A stretch of 7,486 bases of DNA from Patescibacteria group bacterium UBA5194 (lineage in GTDB: Bacteria > Patescibacteriota > Gracilibacteria > BD1-5 > UBA6164), in NCBI GenBank assembly GCA_002412935.1, contig DHWA01000040.1, positions 1 to 7,486 on the forward strand, read 5' to 3'. This document shows, in pieces, positions 1-6,926 of this stretch (positions are counted from its first letter, which is position 1; every line of letters starts with the position of its first letter). The notes beneath the pieces are model-generated. The model saw only the letters and a list, made by a program, of their open reading frames with translations. It did not search any database and was not told the DNA's origin. A program made the translations under genes and the position numbers.

Positions 1-1
1 T

Positions 2-616
2 TGAATAGTTGATGCTGTTTTATTTATTGGTGGAAAAACTATTCCAATTGACTCAAAATTTCCACAGGAGAACTATGAGAGACTTATAGGGGTAGAAGAT
101 GATATACATATAAAAAAATATTCAACAGAGCTCAAAAAAGACCTAAAAAACAGGATAGATGAAGTTTCAAAATATATAATTCCTGAAAAGGGAACAACAG
201 ATTTTGCTTTTATGTTGATTCCAGCTGAATGAATGTATTATGATATATTTATTAACAAGGTTTGAAATATAGAAGTTAGAAACATTATCGAATATGCTTT
301 TTCTAAAAAAGTTATTATCTGTTCTCCTTCTAGTTTTTATGCTTATCTTCAGACTGTTATACAATGAATGAAGGCTCTTCAAATAGAAGAACAAGCTAAA
401 GAAATACAAAAATATGTTATAAAATTACAAAAAGATTTAGAAAAATACGAAGAAGTTTTTATAAAAGTTTGAAATAGTTTATGAGCTACTGTAAATCATT
501 ATAATGATGCATATAAGAGATATAGCATAGTTGATAAAGATATTATAAAAATCACATTATGAGATTCAAGTTTAATAGATGTGTTGCAGTTGGAAAAACC
601 GGATTTAGATTTGTAA
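2..616 (+). CDS. rmuC: DNA recombination protein RmuC, C-terminal part (5' truncated by window edge)
   Basis: The open frame enters at the window edge and ends at TAA 614-616, giving about 204 residues. It carries the RmuC core: a VDAVLFIGGKTIPIDSKFP segment close to the family signature 'VDAVi...LPIDSKFP', then a TTDFAFMLIPAEGMYYDI stretch, then a KVIICSPSSFYAYLQTV stretch, then a long charged helix typical of the RmuC tail. RmuC proteins are predicted restriction-endonuclease-fold nucleases that limit inversions and rearrangements at repeats; this is family knowledge and is not shown here. Seven in-frame TGA codons (2, 230, 263, 365, 470, 482, 560) must be read as Gly, for example in PAEGMYY and IQGMKAL. 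A strong hairpin terminator starts 10 bases after the stop, so this is the last gene of its transcript. The N-terminal membrane or coiled-coil part lies outside the window. Confidence 0.9.
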
Positions 617-625
617 TTTTGATAT

Positions 626-663
626 AAAAAAAGAGTTTTCATTTTAATGAAAACTCTTTTTTT
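626..663. terminator. bidirectional intrinsic terminator between rmuC and rpsU
   Basis: A perfect inverted repeat: left arm 626-642 (seven A then GAGTTTTCAT), loop TTTA 643-646, right arm 647-663 (ATGAAAACTC then seven T). The 17-bp stem has A and T tracts on its two sides, so it can stop transcription both ways. It lies between convergent rmuC (ends 616) and rpsU (ends 676), as expected for a shared terminator. Confidence 0.92.
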
Positions 664-675
664 ATAAATCTACTA

Positions 676-876
676 TTAAAAATAAATTTTGTTATTTAAA
701 CTTCTGTAATGTGATCTAACAATAGCAATTTCTCTTTTTTTTCTTTTACTAGTGTCTCCTACAGCATATCTTTCAGCTTTCAATTTATTTGAAATTCTTG
801 ATTGGAAAAACAATTTCTTGTATTTTAAAATCAGTTTTTCATTAGTTTCACCTTCTTTTCTTATTGAGTATATCAT
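676..876 (-). CDS. rpsU: 30S ribosomal protein bS21
   Basis: This 66-aa basic protein matches bS21 in length and pattern. An N-terminal EGETNEKLILKYKKLF segment corresponds to the family's 'GE.fe.AlrrfKr', and the second half has the conserved 'R...Y..PS.krKRk...a..R' spacing as RYAVGDTSKRKKRE followed by VRSHYRS. bS21 binds the 30S platform near the 3' end of 16S rRNA and promotes initiation. The ATG at 874-876 is fixed by a strong SD 10 bases upstream. It is the only gene here with no in-frame TGA (both glycines are GGN), so it reads the same in the standard code. It is monocistronic: convergent with rmuC across a shared terminator and divergent from rbfA. The lone SD suggests bS21 autoregulation, set out in the findings. 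The identification rests on pattern recognition, not a search. Confidence 0.82.
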   Translation of the reverse strand: MIYSIRKEGETNEKLILKYKKLFFQSRISNKLKAERYAVGDTSKRKKREIAIVRSHYRSLNNKIYF

Positions 877-886
877 ATAATTCTAT

Positions 887-893
887 CTCCTTT
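887..893 (-). promoter_or_regulatory. strong Shine-Dalgarno sequence of rpsU
   Basis: On the minus strand AAAGGAG (plus-strand CTCCTTT) lies 10 bases before the rpsU ATG, within AAAGGAGATAG. It is the only convincing SD next to a start codon in the window. The leaders of rbfA, trxB, the NlpC/P60-like gene, the MFS gene, the 233-aa gene, the kinase-like gene, the RNase HII-QueH gene and the 86-aa ORF are essentially A/T only. Confidence 0.85.
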
Positions 894-916
894 AAGTTAT
901 AAATATAAGTAGTCTT

Positions 917-943
917 ATTGTATTTATTTTTTTTTATTGTCAA
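917..943 (-). promoter_or_regulatory. possible sigma70-type promoter for rpsU
   Basis: On the minus strand a perfect -35 TTGACA (938-943) is followed after 15 bases by TACAAT (917-922), one mismatch from TATAAT. The spacer is shorter than the ideal 17. The site is about 40-65 bases upstream of the rpsU start and its -35 overlaps that of the divergent plus-strand promoter. In such AT-rich DNA chance matches are common, hence the low confidence. Confidence 0.38.
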
Positions 944-964
944 TAAATAATTTATAAATATAAT
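937..964 (+). promoter_or_regulatory. possible sigma70-type promoter for rbfA-trxB
   Basis: TTGTCA (937-942), a 16-base spacer, and an exact TATAAT (959-964), about 90 bases upstream of the rbfA start. The -35 lies in the near-palindrome ATTGTCAAT (936-944), which also supplies the -35 of the opposing rpsU promoter. Confidence 0.45.
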
Positions 965-1053
965 GCTAAAAAAGAATATAGAATGTAAAATGCAGGATAT
1001 AGGAAAAAGAATTTTAGAATAATATTAATAATAATAATTTATAATCCATAAAA

Positions 1054-1404
1054 ATGAATAAAGATAGAATAAAAAAAATAGAATCAGTGGCACAAAAATT
1101 GTTGTCAGAAATAATTTTTGAAGAAGTAGAGGATGGTGAGAAGATATTTGGTATAATTACTATAACTTGAGTAAAAATAAGCTCAGATTTATCTTATCTT
1201 GATGTATTTGTAAGTTCTTTTATGCAAAAAGAGATATTACCAAAGACTTTAGCAAAGCATTGATATGATATACAAAAGAGGTTTAATCTAAAAATGGATT
1301 TAGTAAAGATTCCAAAAATCAGATTTAGATATGATGATTCTTGAGAAAGTTATGTAAGTATGAATGCTTTGTTTAGAGAGATAAAGGAAGAAATAGAAAA
1401 ATAA
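1054..1404 (+). CDS. rbfA: ribosome-binding factor A
   Basis: A 116-aa protein with RbfA features in order: an N-terminal RIKKIESVAQKLLSEII helix, the strand FGIITITGVKISSDLSYLDVF (family 'itVt.VevspDl..a.Vyv'), and the late strand PKIRFRYDDSGE that matches the 'P.l.F..DdS.e' signature. RbfA is a single KH-like domain that binds the immature 30S subunit and assists 16S rRNA 5'-end maturation. Length is typical for the family. Three TGA codons (1168, 1261, 1342) are read as Gly, including the one in DDSGE. The ATG at 1054 has no SD; its leader is A/T-rich (ATAATCCATAAAA). It begins a two-gene unit with trxB and probably uses the promoter at 937-964. Confidence 0.9.
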
Positions 1405-1425
1405 TACTCATTAATCTATAAATTT

Positions 1426-2343
1426 ATGCAACACTATGATTTAATAATTATCTGAGCTTGAAGTGCTTGATTACCAGCTTGAATGTATGCAAGTAGATAC
1501 AATTTAAAAAATCTTATAATCTGAAGTATGCCAGGTTGAGCACTTGCAACTTCTCATAAAGTAGAAAATTATCCAGGTACTATAAGTGCTCCTGGAAAAG
1601 AGATAATGGATAATTTCCGTCGCCATGCTGAAAGTTCTTGAAGTGAAATAATTCAGGATACAGTTATAAATGTAGATAAAAATGAAAATGGATTTGTAAT
1701 TAAAACAGCTTCACAAAAAGAATTCAATTCAAAATATGTAATTTATGCAACTTGAAACAAGTATAGAAAACTAGGTTTTATCTGAGAAAATGAGTTTCTA
1801 TGAAAATGAGTAAGCTATTGTGCTACTTGTGATGCTATGTTTTTTAAATGATTAGATGTTGCTATAGTTTGAGGAGGGAATACTGCATTAACTGAAAGTC
1901 TGTATTTAGCTGATATATGTAAAAAAGTATATTTAATTCATAGAAGAGATACTTTTAGAGCTGAAACTGTTTGGGTAGATAAAGTTAAAAGTACTTCAAA
2001 TATAGAAATGGTTTTAAACGAAGAAGTAGAAAGTGTAAATTGATCTATGTTTATGGAAGAAATTCATCTAAAAAGTTGAAAAGTTTTGAAAGTTGATGGT
2101 TTATTTGTAGCAATAGGGAATGAACCAGATACAAAGATAATAGATCATCTAAACCCTTTAAAAGATGAAGAATGATGCTTAGTCGTAGACCAGAGACAGG
2201 AAACCTCAGTTTCAGGGCTTTATGCAGCTTGAGATATAACAACAAATAGTAATAAATTTAGACAAACTATTATGAGTGCTGCAGAAGGTTGTCTTGCTAC
2301 TAATAGTGTTCATGAAGATATAATTAAAAAGGGGCATAATTAA
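1426..2343 (+). CDS. trxB: thioredoxin reductase (NADPH, FAD)
   Basis: A 305-aa protein with every landmark of low-molecular-weight thioredoxin reductase. These are an N-terminal FAD loop IIIGAGSAGL, the GGALATSHKVENYPG segment, the redox-active pair C132-A-T-C135 followed by D136, a second nucleotide loop VGGGNTA, the NADPH 2'-phosphate motif HRRDTFRAE, and the C-terminal FAD motif AAGDIT. It transfers electrons from NADPH through FAD and the CATC disulfide to thioredoxin in the cytoplasm. Seventeen TGA codons are read as Gly and several fill invariant glycines: two of the three in GAGSAGL, the first of GGGN, and that of AAGD. This makes it the window's best internal proof of the recoding. 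It starts 21 bases after rbfA with no SD (leader CTATAAATTT) and ends before a hairpin terminator. Confidence 0.96.
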
Positions 2344-2363
2344 AAAAATATTTGAATTAATTT

Positions 2364-2395
2364 AAACATTGATTATTATATAGTCAATGTTTTTT
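2364..2395 (+). terminator. intrinsic terminator after trxB
   Basis: AAACATTGA (2364-2372) pairs with TCAATGTTT (2384-2392) across an 11-base AT-rich loop, and a T tract runs over 2390-2395. It is a weak, AT-rich stem but correctly placed 20 bases past the trxB stop. Confidence 0.6.
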
Positions 2396-2408
2396 AGTTA
2401 AAAATTAT

Positions 2409-3095
2409 ATGTGATTAAAATTTGATTTAACAATAAATGATCAATGAGATAAAAGAAATTTAAAAATTTGTTTTTTATGAGAAAAATCCTGAAAATCAAT
2501 ATTATTACTTGAATGAGATAAGATATGTGATTTAACTGAACAAATAGCTTTAAATATTCTAAATATTTTAAATACCGAACAGATTTTTGATAATTATGAT
2601 ATTGAAAGGACTCCAGAATTTTGATTTAAATGATTATTTTCTGATTGTCATAGTTTTGCTTTATCTTTAGCAATTTGAGCATCTAGTATATGAAATTGAC
2701 CTTTGAGAGAGGATTTTTTAACAAAGGTATCATTAAGAAAGGTTTGATTACTAAAAATATGAGACAAGTTGCCTAAATTGCAACAATGAGATTTGATTAC
2801 AACAGAATGATTATTATATTGAAATCATTCAATGGTATATTTATGTAAAAAACGGGGTTTAGATTTTTTTATACATTGTGTTGGGTGTCTTTGATATGTT
2901 GATTTTGAATGAAAATGTTATTCATCATTTTATAAGAAGATATTTGATGAAATAACATTTGATATTAATTGACAAAGATATGTTAAAGAATGATACAGGG
3001 TTTGATGATGATTAGCATTTGGTAATATACAAAATATGTATAAAGAATGTGAATATGAATGAATCAAAAAATTAGGTATTTATAGAAAAAAATAG
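2409..3095 (+). CDS. putative NlpC/P60-like (papain-fold) cysteine hydrolase
   Basis: A 228-aa frame visible only when TGA is Gly: 23 TGA against 4 GGN by hand count, including three in a row at 3003-3011. The centre follows the NlpC/P60 order: SDCHSFALSLAIG with candidate nucleophile Cys80, then LQQGDLITT (the family's 'l.pGDLv.f'), then NHSMVYL with candidate His140, then a FIHC motif with candidate third residue His156. In this family the residues cleave peptidoglycan stem peptides or related amide bonds. I see no signal peptide or transmembrane segment at the N-terminus, so a cell-wall role is not obvious; a cytoplasmic or otherwise exported amidase or transferase is possible. The ATG at 2409 has no SD. 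No clear terminator follows before the convergent MFS gene. The fold call is a motif-level inference. Confidence 0.6.
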
Positions 3096-3096
3096 T

Positions 3097-3153
3097 TTAA
3101 TAACTTATTATTAATTTTATTTTCTCTCACTTAATTCATAAATCTTTATAATT
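3097..3153 (-). pseudogene. remnant copy of the 3' end of the 233-aa gene
   Basis: Reading minus from 3153 to the TAA at 3097 gives NYKDLGIKGEKIKLIISY, against NYEDLGIRGDKIKMEIEY at the C-terminus of the 233-aa gene (4340-5041). Eleven of 18 residues are identical, most changes are conservative (E/K, R/K, D/E, M/L), and both end in TAT TAA. DNA identity is about 41 of 57 by hand. Upstream in this frame no similarity is clear, and a TAA occurs at 3187-3189. The remnant overlaps the last codons of the MFS gene in another frame, so it cannot be an intact gene. It is probably what is left of a tandem duplication. Confidence 0.6.
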
Positions 3154-4324
3154 TTTTATTATTAAAAAATTTAAAATAAAAAGGAATTAAAATTAATCGA
3201 CATAAAGTTATTGTTAATAATGCAATTTCTAAAGAATATAAATCAGCAATAAATCAGATAATTATAATTAATATAGAATATAATATAGATGAAAAGATAG
3301 AAATAATACTTTCCATTGTTGCTCTTTGGTTATTAGTATATTCATTTTGAAGTAAAGTTCTTTCAGATGTATTTTCAATAACAGTACAATTTGCTGATAA
3401 TTCAATTATAATTGGTGATAATTTTGTAGGAAAAATATAAGCAAAACTATTTATCGATACACTTATCAAATCAGCTCAAACAAAAGTTTTTAAATATCAT
3501 AGTTTATTTGTAATTTTATGTGAAAACCATGATCAAAAACCTGCAATAAATGTTGATATACCAAATAGTATTCAAATTCATAAAGTTGAATAAAATTTTT
3601 GATAAAAAACAAATCATATTTCATCTACAATATGATACATTGATCTTCTAAATATAGTTATAAAAGATAATAACCTAAGTTTGGGATTTCTATTAATATA
3701 TATTAGTGATTCGGTAAAATGGTTCCATGATTCTTTAAGAGTTTTGGATTTTTCAAACTCATATGCTTCTTTTATAAATAAGGATGAGATAAGTCATATT
3801 AAACATTTTAATATTGCTACAACTAATACCAATCTTGGATCAATAAGAAAAAATAATCAAGCAATTAAAGTTTCTGTTCCAGTTCCCCATAGTGAAATTC
3901 AGGAAGATCTTCAATTATATTTTTGATAAAGGTTGTTTTTTCATAATTTATTTAGTATATTGTGTAACATAGCATCCATATTACCACTATGAAATGCATT
4001 TGAAATTCATTGAAAAATTGCTCATATAACCATAAATATATATGAAAAATCTCATAAAAAATATAGGCTAAAACTTATTAATAATGAAAGTTGTCAAAAG
4101 ATGTAGGTTCATTTACGACCTAAATATTTATCTGAAATAACTCATGTAGGTAATTCTGCAAGAATTGTAGAAATTTTTTTAATTGAAAATAATGTAGTTG
4201 CAAGAACATAAGAATTAGTTACAGTAACAAAATATATTATAGCAAATACATAAAAGACATTTGTACTTGAGTATAACCAAGGATATAGTTTCAGACTTTT
4301 ATTATAAGAAATATCAATATTCAT
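3146..4324 (-). CDS. major facilitator superfamily (MFS) transporter
   Basis: With TGA as Gly a single frame of 392 aa opens from ATG 4322-4324 to TAA 3146-3148; in the standard code only scraps survive. It is strongly hydrophobic with about 12 membrane segments split by a charged central loop (EAYEFEKSKTLKESW). After the second segment it has MFS motif A as ELPTGVISDKYLGRKG (Gly61, Asp65, Gly69, Arg70, Lys71), where Gly61 is the TGA at 4142. The first half continues with FQGISNAFHSGN. The 'ELPTG..SDK.GRK' form occurs in drug- and metabolite-efflux type MFS proteins, but the substrate cannot be read. My count is 18 TGA and 6 GGN glycines. A TTG at 4337-4339 would add five residues and abut the upstream stop; I prefer the ATG. 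There is no SD. It is last in the minus-strand cluster, 15 bases after the 233-aa gene. Confidence 0.85.
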
Positions 4325-4339
4325 ATATATTTTTAGCAA

Positions 4340-5041
4340 TTAATACTCAATCTCCATCTTAATTTTATCTCCTCTAATTCATAAATCTTCATAATTATAA
4401 TTAAGTACTTTAGCTAAGTTTAATGAAAGTATATGCTCTTCTTTTATTTGATTTTCTAGAAAAGTTTTTTCTTCGTCTCAAAGCTTATCTATATAGATTC
4501 AAGCAATACTTCATCTATTTATTCATTTGTACATTGCTTTTACTTGTCCAGCTTCTCTGATAGGTGGAATAAAAAATATATCTTTTCAATATCTTTTGTA
4601 GTCACTTCATCTCCACATAAGATTATTTAATTTTACAGAAGCTGAAATCAAGGGAATAGTGTAGTTAACTTTGAAACAATTTATACTTTCATCAAAAAAT
4701 CATAATTCTTCATAATATTTTTCTAGCATTTCTACTTCTTCTTTTAGAGTAATTCATATTATATGAGTTCTTTTTTTTGTTTTAATAGCTTCATTAAAGA
4801 TACTAGTAAATATTTCTAATTCGTCTTTAGGAGAGAATACTTCGCTCCACATAGCTGGATGAACTTTTATTTTTTCTAGTAGAGTATCATTTTTTTTCTC
4901 TTTTAATAAATCTTCCATAAATAATATTTTTGTATCATCTGATTTTATTCAAGCTGAAAAATCATAAATTTCAAATAGGAATTTATTGTCGAAATAGTTT
5001 TGGTCGATATCAATTATTTTGTTTTTTAGAATTTGTTTCAT
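4340..5041 (-). CDS. unrecognised 233-aa protein
   Basis: I do not recognise this family. The frame runs from ATG 5039-5041 to TAA 4340-4342 with 10 TGA and 2 GGN glycines. It looks soluble and globular: no signal peptide, no membrane segment, acidic N-terminal half. Visible pieces are a central THIIGITLKEEVEMLEKYYE strand-helix, then ISASVKLNNLMWRGSDYKRYGK, then DIFFIPPIREAGQVKAMYKG, and a charged C-terminus (DLGIRGDKIKMEIEY). The THIIGITLKEE... piece loosely recalls the strand-helix of an acyltransferase, too weak to name. Its neighbours are the kinase-like gene (33 bases upstream) and the MFS gene (15 bases downstream), so the three are probably co-transcribed. A diverged copy of its last 18 codons lies past the MFS gene, so the locus has been duplicated. 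There is no SD at the start. Confidence 0.75.
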
Positions 5042-5074
5042 AAAAGTTTAATAATTATTAGTTTTATATATTTT

Positions 5075-5659
5075 TTAAGAAATTTGTTCAACTTCATTTA
5101 TTAATGTTTTTAATAGTTCTAAATTTTCTAGTGACTTCTTTTTTGTATGCTCAGAAAGAACTAAAAAACTATCAGTATAATATAATTTATTATCATCTGA
5201 AATTACTAAATTTTCATCTCATTGTAAATCTACAACTTTTCATTCATTAACAAATTCTTCATAGCATTTTATAAAGAAAATCAGTTGTTTTAAAAGTTTT
5301 TTGTTTTGTTTTAAAAGATTGATAATATAATTTTTATTTCTATTTCATAAAATATCTACTTTTATTTCTATAGGGGAACAAAAAGCAAATACATCATTTC
5401 AAACTCAAACAAATCATTGATTTGGCACTATATTTTTAAATTTTGATTTTATTAATTTATATTCTTCTTCAAATTTTTCAGAATTTATTCTTAAAAAGGA
5501 TTTTTTAACAAATAATCTTATATTTTCTCAGTTTTTTATATAATTTAACATTTCTCAAGTACAATTTGTTCATCTTTGTTTGTCCGCTCTATGTCATGTT
5601 GGATAAGATTCTTGAGCTATTTTAATTAATGTTTTTTTAGAAGGAATATTATTAGTCAT
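5075..5659 (-). CDS. kinase-fold-like protein, function unknown
   Basis: A 194-aa frame from ATG 5657-5659 to TAA 5075-5077; all ten glycines are TGA. The C-terminal half carries a stretch resembling the catalytic core of protein kinase-like phosphotransferases: VVDLQGDENLVISDDNKLYY followed by TDSF. Here Asp144, Asn150 and Asp163 would be the catalytic Asp, the Mg-binding Asn and the DFG-type Asp ('D....N....yyiD'). Upstream, IRLFVKKSF could hold the ATP-binding Lys, with Glu63-66 in the following helix. No glycine-rich loop is obvious and the protein is short for a complete kinase, so it may be minimal or inactive. The N-terminus (ESYPTGHRADKQRGTNCTGE) is polar and unassigned. It follows the RNase HII-QueH gene by 18 bases with no SD. 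The fold is an inference from spacing only. Confidence 0.62.
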
Positions 5660-5677
5660 ATTAATTTTTTTAAAATA

Positions 5678-6868
5678 TTACTTTTTACTATACACACATC
5701 AGCAATAGTCTTGTCTATAGATTTTATGTTTTTTAGTATATTCTATACTTCTTTTAAATCAATCATTTTTTTTGAAATCTAGTTTTAGAAATTCTAATTT
5801 ATCTTTTAGATTAAGATTTTCTCATAATGCGAAAATCTTTTTATCATCTTTGTGTGGGGAAATTGTTAGGGTAGTAGTCCAATATTGTATTCCTAGTTTT
5901 TCGGCTTCTATTGAAGTCCTTGTTAATCTCATATCATAACATTTTTCACATCTTTCTCATCTTTCAGGACAGTTTTCTAATCACTTTGTATTTGCAAAAA
6001 AATTATCTATATCATATTCTCAAACTATGTAGGGAACTTGTTCTATTTCACATACTTTTTTAAATGCTTTTAATCTTTTATTATACTCTTTTTTTGGGTG
6101 AATATTTGGATCATACCAAAAACAAGTTAATTCGTATTTATCTTTTAAATCTACAATTGGTATTGTCGCATCTGGTCAACAACAAATATGAAGTAGTAAT
6201 TTTTCTTTTTTTTCTAGTATTTTTTTTACAGGTTTATATGTAATTCTATGAATTCATGTGATTTTATTTTTTCAAGTGAGGTAATCTGAATGTTTCTTTG
6301 TTCCATATCATTTATGATTTTCTAAACTTAAATCAGGGTAGATAGATGCATAAGTATCAATTAATTTATCTCTGAAAACTTTAGCTATAATTGAAGCAGC
6401 TCAAATCTCAATTATTTTTGCATCTCATCATATTACATAAACAGGCTTTTTATCTAACTCATCAAAGATATAATTATCATTTCAATCAACTAAAACTGAA
6501 TCAATTATTCCTTCTTCTTTGTTAGGGAGAAGGTTAGGATGAGGGCTTATCTTTCTTAATAATTCTATCAAGGATCTTCTCATCGCTTCTTTATTAGCCT
6601 TTTTTATATTTATTTCATCAATAATATAATTATCTACAACTCAAACTCAAAAGTATACTCTAGGATTTTCTCAAAGAGATAATTCAACAAGCTCTTTAAA
6701 TATTTCTTCTCTTTTTTTTGCACTCAATTTCTTACTATCATTTATTTTTGATAATAATTCTTTTGAAGGAAGATTTTTTGGATTAAAAGTTAAAGCACAA
6801 GCAATAACAGGACCTAACCAAGGGCCTCGTCCAGCTTCATCTATTCAGATTTTATATTTTTTTTGCAT
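5678..6868 (-). CDS. rnhB-queH: RNase HII-QueH fusion protein (ribonuclease HII / epoxyqueuosine reductase)
   Basis: One unbroken 396-aa frame holds two enzymes. Residues 1-216 are RNase HII, which nicks RNA-DNA hybrids at ribonucleotides: GIDEAGRGPWLGP (Asp10, Glu11), NDSKKLSAKKR, VLVDGN (Asp128), IGGDAKIIEIGAASIIAKVF with Asp167, and the GYGTKKH...IHRITYKPVKK ending. From residue 223 comes QueH, which reduces epoxyqueuosine to queuosine in tRNA: LLLHICCGPDATIPI, WYDPNIHPKKEYNKR, ENCPERGERCEKCYDMRL and the terminal DYCGCVYS. The conserved cysteines (229, 230, 300, 307, 310, 389, 391) include likely Fe-S ligands. The linker (KKILEKKEK) has no ATG, GTG or TTG that could start a separate QueH, and its A-tracts keep frame when recounted. 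There are 18 TGA glycines. Residues 108-120 are a repeat-derived insertion. The ATG at 6866-6868 has no SD. It is first in the minus-strand cluster. Confidence 0.92.
6509..6547 (-). repeat. palindromic repeat element inserted in frame inside the RNase HII domain
   Basis: On the minus strand this reads as a CCCTCATCCTAACCTTCTCC-type stretch ending in AGAAGAAGG, with CCTTCT and AGAAGG able to pair. It encodes residues 108-120 (SPHPNLLPNKEEG), the characteristic translation of a dispersed bacterial repeat often seen as 'SPHPNPLP.GEG'. It falls between the helix MRRSLIELLRKI and the catalytic VLVDG strand, where RNase HII normally has only a few residues. Its G+C is far above its surroundings. 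Confidence 0.7.
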
Positions 6869-6892
6869 AAATTTAAATATAATTTTTTACTT

Positions 6893-6920
6893 GCCCCCTT
6901 GATAAAGGGGGGTAGGGGGT
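6893..6920. repeat. GC-rich palindromic repeat in the gap before the RNase HII-QueH gene
   Basis: CCCCCTT (6894-6900), loop GATA, AAGGGGG (6905-6911), then GTAGGGGG, in an otherwise AT-only gap. The layout (hairpin plus an extra copy of one arm) and the C-rich sequence resemble the element at 6509-6547 and a class of short dispersed repeats in many bacteria. On the minus strand no T tract follows the hairpin, so it is a poor terminator for the 86-aa ORF. On the plus strand TTTTT begins at 6920. Confidence 0.65.
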
Positions 6921-6926
6921 TTTTCA

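Noticed and set aside
167..409. Minus-strand 80-aa ORF in the standard code
   Set aside because: It lies antisense to the clear RmuC frame and has a low-complexity F/N/S/K-rich composition; it is a shadow.
2051..2245. Minus-strand 64-aa leucine-rich ORF
   Set aside because: It is antisense to the FAD/NADPH part of trxB; the apparent leucine richness comes from reading the complement of Glu/Lys-rich coding sequence.
3681..3926. Plus-strand 81-aa ORF
   Set aside because: It is antisense to the middle of the MFS transporter, whose minus-strand frame is continuous once TGA is Gly.
3254..4339. Two separate small minus-strand ORFs (3254-3469 and 4142-4339), as if a broken gene
   Set aside because: They share one frame and are joined by TGA glycine codons into the full MFS protein, so there is no pseudogene here.
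4322..4339. TTG at 4337-4339 as the MFS start
   Set aside because: It is possible, since it abuts the TAA of the previous gene, but the ATG at 4322-4324 five codons later gives a normal MFS N-terminus and there is no SD to favour the TTG.
4356..4376. AGGAG about 11 bases before an ATG (minus strand), an apparent SD-start pair
   Set aside because: That ATG is in the frame of the 233-aa gene and encodes only MEIEY before the stop. The purine run is part of the coding sequence for RGD, so it is not an initiation site.
6905..6920. G-quadruplex from the G-runs
   Set aside because: Only two G-runs are present; four are needed for an intramolecular quadruplex. The hairpin explains the sequence better.
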